This document shows positions 42,177 through 50,543 of a stretch of DNA of 64,000 nt, piece by piece. Within the stretch, counting starts at the first letter, position 1; every line of letters begins with the position of its first letter. Made by a program: the position numbers and the translations under genes. The stretch spans positions 303,307 through 367,306 of the forward strand of contig NZ_MUXN01000011.1 of NCBI RefSeq assembly GCF_001995215.1, written 5' to 3'. The notes below the pieces were generated by a model. That model saw only the letters and a list, made by a program, of their open reading frames with translations. It did not search any database and had not been told where the DNA came from. This stretch comes from Amycolatopsis azurea DSM 43854. Its GTDB lineage: Bacteria; Actinomycetota; Actinomycetes; Mycobacteriales; Pseudonocardiaceae.

Positions 42177-43361
42177 ATGCTGCGTGTGGGCCTGACCGGC
42201 GGGATCGGCGCCGGAAAATCGACGGTGGCGAACCGGCTTTCCGAGCACGGCGCCGTCCTCATCGACTCCGACAAGATCGCCAGGGAGGTCGTCGAGCCGG
42301 GGACCCCGGGGCTCGCCGAGCTCGTCGAGGCGTTCGGGGAGGACATCCTCGCGTCCGACGGTTCGCTCGATCGCGCCGCGCTCGCCGCGAAGGCGTTCGC
42401 CGGCGAGGACTCCCGCAAGCGGCTGAACTCGATCGTCCACCCGAAGGTCGGCGCCCGGACGGCCGAGCTGATGGCGGCCGCCGCACCGGACGCGATCATC
42501 GTCCACGACATCCCGCTGCTGGTCGAAGGCGGACTCGCGCCGATGTACCACCTCGTCGTCATGGTCGACGCGCCGGAGGAGGTCCGGGTGCGCCGTCTGG
42601 TCGAGTCGCGGGGGATGGCCGAGTCCGACGCGCGCGCCAGGATCAAGGCGCAGGCCACGACCGATCAGCGCCGGGCGGTGGCCGACGTCTGGTTCGACAA
42701 CAGCGGAGCACCCGACATCGTGCTCGCCGACGTCGACGCGTTGTGGGCGGACAGGCTGACCCCGTTCGAAGCGAACGTGCGGCTCCGCAAGCCGCGGGCG
42801 CCGATGTCGCCGAAGATCGCGGAGTACGACCCGACGTGGCCCGTACAGGCCGAGCGGGCACTCGCCCGGATCCGCGTGGTCGTGGGTGACAACGCGGTGC
42901 GCCTCGACCACATCGGTTCGACCTCCGTGCCGGGTCTGCCCGCCAAGGACATCCTCGACCTCCAGCTGACGGTGTCCACTTTGGACAAGGCCGACGAGCT
43001 GGCCGCCGTGCTCTCCGACGCCGGGTTCCCGCGCGCGGAGGGCGAGTGGTTCGACGACGCGCACGGTGAAGAGGGCACCTGGCCGAAACGGTTCCACTTC
43101 GGCGGCGACCCGCGCCGTCCGGTCAACCTGCACGTCCGGTCCCAAGAAACGCCTGCCTGGCGTCTCGCGCTGCTCTTCCCGGAGTGGCTGCGGCAGAACC
43201 CGGACGAACGCGACGCCTACGCGGCGGTCAAGAACGCCATGGCCACGAAGCACGCCGGCGACGGGACCGTCGAGCGGTACACCGACGAAAAGCAGGTGTG
43301 GGTCGACGCGGCCTTCACCCGGGCCGACGCTTGGGCGGCGTCGACCGGCTGGACCCCCTAG
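42177..43361 (+). CDS. coaE: Dephospho-CoA kinase fused to GrpB/UPF0157 domain
   Basis: 394 residues. CoaE domain about 1-200: P-loop GLTGGIGAGKSTVANRL, DSDKIAREVV, IVHDIPLLVE, TTDQRRAVADVWFDNSG. It phosphorylates the 3'-OH of dephospho-CoA, the last step of coenzyme A synthesis. Residues about 215-394 are a GrpB domain (VRLDHIGSTSVPGLPAKDIL, LHVRSQETPAWRLALLF), part of the nucleotidyltransferase superfamily with unclear role. The fusion is standard in actinobacteria. Its stop shares CTAG with the response-regulator stop. Confidence 0.95.
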   Translation: MLRVGLTGGIGAGKSTVANRLSEHGAVLIDSDKIAREVVEPGTPGLAELVEAFGEDILASDGSLDRAALAAKAFAGEDSRKRLNSIVHPKVGARTAELMAAAAPDAIIVHDIPLLVEGGLAPMYHLVVMVDAPEEVRVRRLVESRGMAESDARARIKAQATTDQRRAVADVWFDNSGAPDIVLADVDALWADRLTPFEANVRLRKPRAPMSPKIAEYDPTWPVQAERALARIRVVVGDNAVRLDHIGSTSVPGLPAKDILDLQLTVSTLDKADELAAVLSDAGFPRAEGEWFDDAHGEEGTWPKRFHFGGDPRRPVNLHVRSQETPAWRLALLFPEWLRQNPDERDAYAAVKNAMATKHAGDGTVERYTDEKQVWVDAAFTRADAWAASTGWTP

Positions 43362-43984
43362 CTCCCGAGCAGTCCCCGTTCGAACGCGGTCGCGACGGCT
43401 GCCGCGCGATCTTTCACCCCGAGCTTGGCGTAGGCGTGCACGAGGTGCGTCTTCACCGTGGCCTCGCTGATGAACAGCAGCTTCGCGGCTTCCTTGTTGG
43501 TCGAACCGCGCGAGATCAGGGTGAGGACTTCGAGTTCGCGGCGGCTCAGCGGTTCCGGCGCGGGCGCGCGCATCCTGCCCAGGATCAGGTCGGCGACGGC
43601 GGGGGAGAGCACCGCCTCGCCGCGCGCCGTCGCCCGGACGGCGCGGAAGAGTTCCTCGCGAGGCGCGTCCTTGAGCAGGTAGCCGGTCGCGCCCGCTTCG
43701 ATCGCCGGGACGACGTCGGTGTCGGTGTCGTAGGTCGTCAGCACGAGGATCCGCGCGGGATTGCGGAGTTTCGCCAGCTTCGCGATCGCCGCCACCCCGC
43801 CGGAGCCGGGCATCCGCAGGTCCATCAACACGACGTCGGGGCGGAGTTTCTCCGTCAGCGTGACGGCTTCGTCGCCGGACGAGGCTTCTCCGAGCACCTC
43901 GAACCCCTGATCCGCGGTGAAGATCCCGCGCAGCCCGTCGCGGACTATGGGATGGTCGTCGGTGATCAGCAGCGTGATCGTCAT
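43358..43984 (-). CDS. NarL-family response regulator
   Basis: 208 residues. Receiver domain: LLITDDHPIVRDGLRGIFTA (acidic pair), phospho-acceptor Asp in VVLMDLRMPGSGG, Thr/Lys in VLTTYDTDTDV and GYLLKDAPREEL. LuxR-type HTH: LSRRELEVLTLISRGSTNKE, AAKLLFISEATVKTHLVHAY. Start overlaps the kinase gene stop (ATGA); the two form a pair. Targets unknown; the coupled glycosyltransferase operon upstream is a candidate. Confidence 0.95.
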   Translation of the reverse strand: MTITLLITDDHPIVRDGLRGIFTADQGFEVLGEASSGDEAVTLTEKLRPDVVLMDLRMPGSGGVAAIAKLAKLRNPARILVLTTYDTDTDVVPAIEAGATGYLLKDAPREELFRAVRATARGEAVLSPAVADLILGRMRAPAPEPLSRRELEVLTLISRGSTNKEAAKLLFISEATVKTHLVHAYAKLGVKDRAAAVATAFERGLLGS

Positions 43985-45243
43985 GGCCGGACCTCCAGCG
44001 CGGGCAGATTGGCCGAGACGGCGGTCCCGCCGCCCGGCTCCGATTCGAGGTGCAGTGTTCCCGCCAGCCGGGCGACGCGGGCGCGCATCCCGGGTACCCC
44101 GAAGCCGCTGTCACCCGCCGGGCGCGCGGTGCCGGGTTCGAAGCCCCGGCCGTCGTCCCGGACGTCGACGGTCACCTGATCGGCCATGTAGGACAACGTG
44201 AGCCCGACGATCGTGGCGGCGGCGTGCTTCTCGACGTTGGCCAACGCCTCCTGCGTGATCCGCAGCAGCGTCGCCTCGATCTCGGGATGCAGCGCCCGCG
44301 AGGTCCCGGTGGTGGTGAACCGGACTTCGACGCCGGTCCTGCCGCTCCACAGCCGGGAGACCTCGTCGAGCGCGTCCGGCAGGGTCGCGCCTGCCAGCGG
44401 CTGCGGGCCGAGCGCGCGGACCGAACGCCGGGCGGCCGTGAGGTTCTCTCGTGCCAAGGCCATCGCGGAACCGACGTGCCGCTGCCACTCCACGGGGTCG
44501 CTCTTCGCCTCGTCCGCCGCTTCCAGCTGGGTGATGATCCCGGTGAAACCCTGGGCGAGCGTGTCGTGGATCTCCTGGCTCAGCCGCTGACGCTCGTCGA
44601 GGACGCCCGCTTCGCGCGCCTGGCTCAGCAGTTGCCGTTGCAGGACCGCGTTCTCCTCCTGCGCGGCGGCCAGTTCGTCGAGCACGCGCTTGCGTTCCGC
44701 GTGCTGCCGCGCCATCGCCGCCGAGGCGAGCCCGCCTCCGCCGACGGCGGCCGTCTGCACCAGCGTGATCACGGTCCACAGCGCGGGCTGCTCGGCGAAC
44801 GCCCGCAGCGGGCCGCCGTCGGGCATCGTGTTGATCAGCGCGGAGACCACGAAGATCCCGGCCAGTGCCAGCGGGGCGGGCCGCAGCCGCATCGCGTCGA
44901 AGAACCCGGTGATCATGAAGATGAGGAAGATCGTCTCGTGTCCTTCGAGCACCGCGGCGATCGTGACCAGCCCGGCGAAGGACGCCGCGACCACGACGGG
45001 ATGCTCGGCCCACCGCTCCGGCAGCAGCGTGAAGGTGAGCAGAAGCCAGACCGCGGCGATCCCCACCAGCCCCAGGGTGACCGCCGGATCGCTGCCGGAG
45101 AGCAGGAGACTGAGCACCGTGCTCAGCGCCAGCAGCGCGTACGGGAGGAACTTCTCGATCCGGCCGCTCCACGGCCGCCACGGCGAATCCCCCTCGCCGG
45201 GCGACGGCCACAGCGAGTCCTGCCACCGGATCCAGCTGGTCAT
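43981..45243 (-). CDS. Sensor histidine kinase, NarX/DesK-like (HisKA_3)
   Basis: 420 residues from ATG 45243, overlapping the stop of the glycosyltransferase gene. About five N-terminal membrane segments (LPYALLALSTVLSLLLSG, LGLVGIAAVWLLLTF, HPVVVAASFAGLVTIAAVL, FLIFMITGFF, ALAGIFVVSAL), a coiled coil (LDELAAAQEENAVLQRQLLS), phospho-acceptor His in RLSQEIHDTLAQGFTG, N-box EALANVEKHAAA and G1 VRDDGRGFEPG. Senses an unknown membrane signal and phosphorylates the downstream response regulator. Confidence 0.93.
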   Translation of the reverse strand: MTSWIRWQDSLWPSPGEGDSPWRPWSGRIEKFLPYALLALSTVLSLLLSGSDPAVTLGLVGIAAVWLLLTFTLLPERWAEHPVVVAASFAGLVTIAAVLEGHETIFLIFMITGFFDAMRLRPAPLALAGIFVVSALINTMPDGGPLRAFAEQPALWTVITLVQTAAVGGGGLASAAMARQHAERKRVLDELAAAQEENAVLQRQLLSQAREAGVLDERQRLSQEIHDTLAQGFTGIITQLEAADEAKSDPVEWQRHVGSAMALARENLTAARRSVRALGPQPLAGATLPDALDEVSRLWSGRTGVEVRFTTTGTSRALHPEIEATLLRITQEALANVEKHAAATIVGLTLSYMADQVTVDVRDDGRGFEPGTARPAGDSGFGVPGMRARVARLAGTLHLESEPGGGTAVSANLPALEVRP

Positions 45244-46760
45244 ACCCGGAATTCCCGCAATCCCGGCCACGCGGACGCCCAGGATTCGGTGCGGCCGGTG
45301 ACGAGCCAGATCGGCATTTCGCGGCTCACGTTGCGGACGCCGAGTTCGTTGTCCACGCGGGAGACGATCCGGGCGTCGGTGAAGGAGTGCAGCAGCCGTG
45401 CCGGATCGGGACCGACGAACAGCACGCTGTCCGCGGTCTCGGGCGGGTGGCCGAAGTACCAGAAGCCCCGGCTGGGGCTGTACACGGCGGGAAGCCCGTA
45501 GTCGGCGCCGTACCGGTCCAGCGCTCCGGCCTGCCAGTACCCGGCCGTGACGAGCGTGGTGCGAGCCCGCTGCTCCGGCGGGAGCCGGCGATAGGCGTCC
45601 GCGACCGAGCGGGCGAGATCCGGCCAGCCGATCTCTTCCAGCGCGTACGCCGGGCGTGGGACGTCCCGGCCTTCGGCGAGCCAGGCGGCGGGCCACACCG
45701 GCAGCGCGTAGGGGAGGGTGTACAGCGCGGAAAGCAGGAACACCGGCCAGGTCGGGATCCAGCGGAACCACGGGGACGGCTTCAGCTGTCCGAAGTGGAC
45801 GGCCGCACCCGCCCACAGGACACCGAACATGCCCGCCGCGTAGTAGTACCGGCCGTTGGACAGGATGAACAGCGCGATCACGCCGACGGTGGTCCAGCCG
45901 AGGAACCGGAACTCCCGCAGCTTCGCCGAGAACATCAGGGCCCATAGTCCATAAAGGACGCCGACCACGCCGATGCCCAGCCCGGCCCCGGTCAGCAGGG
46001 CGGGCAGGAACCCGGCGCGGCCGCTCCAGCCGCCGGTGGTCTCGTGCGCGATGACGTCGCCCATCTCCAGCTGCGGCCAGCCGTTCGCGGCCTGCCACCA
46101 GAGGGTGGGCACCAGCGAGAGCGCGGCGATCCCCGCGCCGATCCAGAGTTTGGGCCTGCGCAAGAGATCCCGGGGACCGAAGACGAGGATCGCTACCCCG
46201 GCGGCGATCCAGAACGTCGCGACGAGGAGCTTGACGTTCATCGCGACGGCGGTGGCGACACCCAGCCACAGCAACAGGTTGTCGTCCCGCGTCCGCATCC
46301 ACCGCACGAGCAGCCACGCGATGAGCGCCCACAGGGCCGGGTCGATCGTCGAGGTGGCCAGGTAGTGCCCGCTGCCGAGGAACTGCCCGCAGATCGCGTA
46401 CGCGGCGGCGGCCCGGGTCTGCGCCCGGCGGTCTCCGCCCATCTCGTAGGCGATGAGCCCGGTGAACACCACACCGGCGGCCGTCGCGAGGACGGCGGGG
46501 AGGCGGAACACGAAGACGTTGCCCGGCGCGAGCGAATCCATCGCCAGCGCCAGGAACGGGAGCACCGGTGGCTGGTCGGCATACCCCCAGGCCAGCCGCT
46601 TTCCCGCGGAGAGGAAGTACAGCTCGTCGCCGAAGTAGCCGTACCGCCACGCCGTCGCCAGCAGTGCCGTCGCGGCCGCGGCGGCGAGCAGCGCCACCGG
46701 GAGCCGGGCGAACGCCACATCGGACGCGGTCGGTGTTCCGGCCGCGCTGGCGGCTTCCAT
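45240..46760 (-). CDS. GT39-like membrane glycosyltransferase
   Basis: 506 residues, ATG 46760 with GAGG upstream. PMT/ArnT-like: about nine to ten membrane segments, DELYFLSAGKRLAWGYADQP near the N-terminus (the family's first outside loop with acidic residues), SGHYLATSTIDPALWALIAW, TLWWQAANGWPQLEM. The C-terminal outside part contains LVTAGYWQAGALDRY. Uses a polyprenyl-phosphate sugar donor to modify proteins or lipids outside the membrane, by family. Its stop overlaps the kinase start, so it is in the two-component operon. Paralogue upstream. Confidence 0.88.
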   Translation of the reverse strand: MEAASAAGTPTASDVAFARLPVALLAAAAATALLATAWRYGYFGDELYFLSAGKRLAWGYADQPPVLPFLALAMDSLAPGNVFVFRLPAVLATAAGVVFTGLIAYEMGGDRRAQTRAAAAYAICGQFLGSGHYLATSTIDPALWALIAWLLVRWMRTRDDNLLLWLGVATAVAMNVKLLVATFWIAAGVAILVFGPRDLLRRPKLWIGAGIAALSLVPTLWWQAANGWPQLEMGDVIAHETTGGWSGRAGFLPALLTGAGLGIGVVGVLYGLWALMFSAKLREFRFLGWTTVGVIALFILSNGRYYYAAGMFGVLWAGAAVHFGQLKPSPWFRWIPTWPVFLLSALYTLPYALPVWPAAWLAEGRDVPRPAYALEEIGWPDLARSVADAYRRLPPEQRARTTLVTAGYWQAGALDRYGADYGLPAVYSPSRGFWYFGHPPETADSVLFVGPDPARLLHSFTDARIVSRVDNELGVRNVSREMPIWLVTGRTESWASAWPGLREFRV

Positions 46761-46849
46761 CCATGCCTCGCAGATCCCTCGGGTGCCGGTCCTCTCGCAC
46801 CTTACGTGCCACCGGAGTGGCGCGTCGGGCGTGGGAGGACCGGCGAGGG

Positions 46850-48382
46850 TCAGAAGCCCCAGTCCGTGAGTTTCGACCACACCGTGTCCCAAGTGCCGTT
46901 CCGGCCGGTGGCCAGCCAGATCTTCATGCCCTGACTCACGTTCGGGACCCCGGCCCGGTTGTCGAGCGCGCCGACCTCGCGTACCTGCGTGAAGTACGGC
47001 ACAAGCACCGAGGGGTCGTTCCCGACGAACAGGATGTCCTGTGCGGATTCCGGCGGCCTCGGCAAGGTCGCGTAGCCGCGGTTGGGGCTCGACGGCGACG
47101 GAAGGCCCAGCTCGGGTCCATAGTGGTCGATGGCACTGGCTTGCCAGTACTTCGCCGCGACGACGCCGGTGCGGGCCGGATCGGGAACGGCGTGGTACGC
47201 CTGCGCCACCGACTCGGTGATCTCCCGCCAGCCGATCTCCTCCTCGGCGAGGGGCGGCCGCGCCCACTCCGGGGCGGTCGCCAGAGCGTCGCGCGGGAGG
47301 ATCGGCAGCGTCTGCGGGATCGCGATCGCCGCGGCCACGAGGAACACCGGCCAGGTGGCGATCCAACGCCAGTACTTCGACGCCTGACCCGCTTCGATCT
47401 CCACCGCGGCGGCGGCGAACAGCGGGGCGAACATCCCCGCCGCGTAGTAGTACCGCCCGTTCGCCAGCAGGAACAGGACGAGCACGCCGAGCGCGGTCCA
47501 CCCCAGGAACCGGTACGGCCGCAGGCGTTCGGAGCGCAGCAGCCGCCACAGGCCGTAGCAGACGAGGACGATCCCCACCGGGACTCCCGCGGTCAGCAGC
47601 ATCGTCGGGACGAACGTGGCCCGCCCGCCCCAGTCCGCCGAGACCTCCTGGGAGATCGCCGCGCCCATGGTCAGTTGCGGCCAGCCGTTCGCCGCCTGCC
47701 AGACGAGCGTGGGCGCGGTCATCGCGGCGGCGATCAGCGCGCCGATCCAGAGCGCCGGACGGCGGACGAGGTCGCGGGGACCGCAGGCCACCGCCGCCAC
47801 CAGAGCGACGACCCAGAACGCCCCGATGAGGAACTTCGTGTTCAGCGCGAAGCCGGTCACCACACCGCTCCAAAGCAGGAGCCCGTCCGCGCGGGTCCGG
47901 ATCCACCGGACCAGCAGCCAGATCAGCAGCGTCCACAGGAACGGGTCGAGAGTGCTGGTCGCCAGGTAGTGCCCGCTGCCGAGCATCTGGAGCGACACCG
48001 CGAAGGTAGCCGCCGCGACCGTCTGTGCCCGGCGGCCGCCGCCCAGTTCCCTGGCGATCAACGCGGTCAGCACGACCCCGGCGAGCATCGCCAGCATCGC
48101 CGGGATCCGCAGGACGAACGGTGAATCGGCGCCGAACGCGTCCATCAGGCGCGCCAGCAGCGGCAGCAGCGGCGGCTGGTCGGCATACCCCCAGTCCGGA
48201 TGCCGACCGGCCGCCAGGAAGTACAGTTCGTCGCCGAAATAGCCGTAGCGGCCGGCCGTCGCCGCGAGTACCGCCCCCATCGCCCCGGCGATCGCCAGCA
48301 CCGGTGCCCTGGCGAACGGCGCGATCCCCGCGCGTTCTCGTTCGCCGATCCGTTCCCGGAGTCCCTCGGCCTCGATGGCCAT
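46850..48382 (-). CDS. GT39-like membrane glycosyltransferase, paralogue
   Basis: 510 residues from ATG 48382 (AGGGGG upstream); the GTG at 48457 lacks a ribosome site. Same layout as the gene downstream: RYGYFGDELYFLAAGRHPDW, LGSGHYLATSTLDPFLWTLL, TLVWQAANGWPQLTM, NGRYYYAAGMFAPLFAAAAV, VAAKYWQASAIDHYG. Donor and acceptor unknown. Gap to the second copy is 89 bases, so the four genes 43358-48382 could be one transcript. Confidence 0.88.
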   Translation of the reverse strand: MAIEAEGLRERIGERERAGIAPFARAPVLAIAGAMGAVLAATAGRYGYFGDELYFLAAGRHPDWGYADQPPLLPLLARLMDAFGADSPFVLRIPAMLAMLAGVVLTALIARELGGGRRAQTVAAATFAVSLQMLGSGHYLATSTLDPFLWTLLIWLLVRWIRTRADGLLLWSGVVTGFALNTKFLIGAFWVVALVAAVACGPRDLVRRPALWIGALIAAAMTAPTLVWQAANGWPQLTMGAAISQEVSADWGGRATFVPTMLLTAGVPVGIVLVCYGLWRLLRSERLRPYRFLGWTALGVLVLFLLANGRYYYAAGMFAPLFAAAAVEIEAGQASKYWRWIATWPVFLVAAAIAIPQTLPILPRDALATAPEWARPPLAEEEIGWREITESVAQAYHAVPDPARTGVVAAKYWQASAIDHYGPELGLPSPSSPNRGYATLPRPPESAQDILFVGNDPSVLVPYFTQVREVGALDNRAGVPNVSQGMKIWLATGRNGTWDTVWSKLTDWGF

Positions 48383-48520
48383 GGATTCCGCCCCCTCTCG
48401 ATCGGTTTCGCTCGGGATCGAGAGTCCCGTGAGGACGGCCTTCCGGGTATCCGTCACTCGGACAGGAGTCGTTCGTCCAAGAGATAAGGCCGGATCATCC
48501 GATCGGTTGATGCGGACGGC

Positions 48521-49036
48521 TCAGTGCCGTCTCCAGTCGAGCGTGACGTCCTTTGTGGACAGCCAGCCGCGCAGGTCGTGGCCGTGGGTGGCCAGTCCGT
48601 CGACGGTCGCGTGACTGACGCCGAGCGCGCGTTCGCCGTCGGCGAGGGAGAGCAGTCCGGAGGTGACCGCGCCGAGGAGTTCGTCGGTGTCGATCACCTG
48701 GACCGATTTCTTGTCCCGCAGGACGAGGTCGAGATAGAGGTCGGTGGCGACCCAGACACCGCCTTCACGGTGGACGTCGACGACGTCGAGGTAGAAGTCC
48801 TGATCGCGTTCGTGGCCGGGGTTGAACCAGAAGTCGGTGATCCGCAGGCCGAGATCCGGCAGCAGCCAGGACTCCAGGTAGTGGAACTGTTTCCGTCCCG
48901 GGGCCGGCCGCGCCATGTAGAGGCCGAAGGGTTCCTCGCGGTATTCCTCGACGTCCCTCACGATGCCCTTGGGGTCCGTGTTGGTCTTCGCGGCCGGATC
49001 GAAGTATTCGACTTTGGGCGGGTGCAGCGCGGTCAT
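48521..49036 (-). CDS. DUF402 domain protein (FomD/nucleotide phosphatase fold)
   Basis: 171 residues, ATG 49036 chosen; a GTG at 49072 is in frame. DUF402 motifs: WLLPDLGLRITDFWFNPGHE, DFYLDVVDVHREGG, VWVATDLYLDLVLRDKKSVQ, VIDTDELLGAV. The family includes nucleoside di-/triphosphate phosphatases with metal-binding Asp/Asn residues in that region. Function in this organism unknown. Convergent-free: it lies between divergently read genes with no terminator seen. Confidence 0.85.
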   Translation of the reverse strand: MTALHPPKVEYFDPAAKTNTDPKGIVRDVEEYREEPFGLYMARPAPGRKQFHYLESWLLPDLGLRITDFWFNPGHERDQDFYLDVVDVHREGGVWVATDLYLDLVLRDKKSVQVIDTDELLGAVTSGLLSLADGERALGVSHATVDGLATHGHDLRGWLSTKDVTLDWRRH

Positions 49037-49178
49037 GCGCCCATCTTGGAAGGCCGCGGCGTCCGCGAACACCGCCCAACCGGGTGGACGATCACGGTTT
49101 CCTCGTTCTCGAGGAGTAAGGACGTTCGGCCGGATAAGGTGCGCTGGTTCCGCCGGAGGGGTGAGTGGGAGTCAACGT

Positions 49179-50489
49179 ATGTTCGGGATCATCAGGCCGT
49201 GCCGTCACCGGCTTTCCGCGGGTTTGCACGCGGATTGGCTCGCCCATCTGTGTGGCCTTTGCCTGGCGTTGCGGGACGAACACGGACATCTCGCCCGAAT
49301 GGTGACGAACTACGACGGGTTGATCATCTCGGCGCTCGTCGAAGCCCAGTCGCCGCGTGCGGAAGGACGGCGTGACGCCGGCCCGTGCCCGCTTCGGGCG
49401 ATGAAGGGGACGTCGGTCGCGAAGGGTGGCGGCGCCCAGCTCGCGGCGGCGGTCTCCCTGGTGTTGGCTTCGGCGAAGATCTCCGACCACGTCGAGGACC
49501 GCGACGGCGCCTTCGCGAGGCGTTCCGTCTCTCTCGCGGCGAAGCGGGTTGCGACGCGCTGGGCGGACCAGGGAAGCCGTACGGGCAGCCGGATCGGGTT
49601 CGACACGGCGGTCCTGACCGAGGCCGTCGACCGGCAGGGCGAGATCGAACGCGCCGTCCGCCTCGGTGATTCGGCCGTGCTCGCCACCGAACCCGCCGAA
49701 CTGGCGACGTCGGCCGCGTTCGCGTACACCGCGACACTGGCGGGCCGCCCGGAGAACGCCGCGCCGTTGGCCGAGGCTGGACGCCTGTTCGGCAGGGCCG
49801 CGCATCTGCTCGACGCCGTCGAGGACCTCGCCGAGGACGAGGCCGCCGGTGCGTGGAACCCGCTGACGGCCACCGGCACCGGGCTCGCCGAGGCACGACG
49901 GCTGTGCGACGACGCCGTCCTCGGCGTCGAACTCGCCCTTCGCGAGGTGAAGTTCGACCAGCCCAAGCTCGTCCACGCGCTGCTGGTGCACGAGCTGCGT
50001 CAGGCGGTGCGACGCTCGTTCGGGCACGGGCTCATCGGGCACGGGCACGGTCCGCAGCAGCCGCCGCCGGGCTGGATCGGGCCCGGACCTCAGCCGCAAC
50101 AGCATCCCCACCAGCCTCATCCGCCCCAGCCGTACCCGCAGGGCGGTTACCAGCCGCCGCCTCCTCCGCCAGGTGCTCCCGGTGGCGGAGGTCCGCCCCA
50201 GGAGCCACCGAAGAAGAAGCGGAAGCACGGCGGCCCACCGACCGACGGCCAGGGCGGTTGCTGCTGGACGCCGAAGTTCCGGGTGCCCGCCCAGCCGAGA
50301 GGGTTCTTCCTCGGCTGCGCGGTGGCGACCTACATGTGCTGCTCGTGCCAGTTCTGCTGCCGGGACCCCTTCCCGGGGGCGTGGAGCGGGAAGCCGCACG
50401 AGGCCTGGTGCAACAACTGTGACGGTTGCGACTGCGGTGGTGGCGACTGCGGGTGCTGTGACTGTTGTTCCTGCTGTGACTGTTCGTAG
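49179..50489 (+). CDS. DUF5685 family protein with Pro-rich linker and Cys-rich tail
   Basis: 436 residues, ATG 49179 with GGGAG 7 bases upstream. N-terminal DUF5685 region: MFGIIRPCRHRL, WLAHLCGLCLALRDEHGHLA, MVTNYDGLIISALVEAQ, FGRAAHLLDAVEDLAEDE, resembling helical enzymes with a DxxED-like motif. Residues about 285-355 are Pro/Gln/His/Gly-rich, then KKKRKHGG. The last ~76 residues hold 20 Cys, including the closing run of CC and DC pairs. The tail may bind metal or anchor through Cys (e.g. zinc or heme), unknown. Confidence 0.85.
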   Translation: MFGIIRPCRHRLSAGLHADWLAHLCGLCLALRDEHGHLARMVTNYDGLIISALVEAQSPRAEGRRDAGPCPLRAMKGTSVAKGGGAQLAAAVSLVLASAKISDHVEDRDGAFARRSVSLAAKRVATRWADQGSRTGSRIGFDTAVLTEAVDRQGEIERAVRLGDSAVLATEPAELATSAAFAYTATLAGRPENAAPLAEAGRLFGRAAHLLDAVEDLAEDEAAGAWNPLTATGTGLAEARRLCDDAVLGVELALREVKFDQPKLVHALLVHELRQAVRRSFGHGLIGHGHGPQQPPPGWIGPGPQPQQHPHQPHPPQPYPQGGYQPPPPPPGAPGGGGPPQEPPKKKRKHGGPPTDGQGGCCWTPKFRVPAQPRGFFLGCAVATYMCCSCQFCCRDPFPGAWSGKPHEAWCNNCDGCDCGGGDCGCCDCCSCCDCS

Positions 50490-50530
50490 GCTGTCGACCA
50501 GGCGAACCGGAAACTGTCGGACCCAGCGCC

Positions 50531-50536
50531 TACTCT
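50531..50536 (+). promoter_or_regulatory. -10 box of probable leaderless uvrB mRNA
   Basis: TACTCT, 7 bases, then GTG at 50544; no Shine-Dalgarno. Confidence 0.55.
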
Positions 50537-50543
50537 GGTTCCC

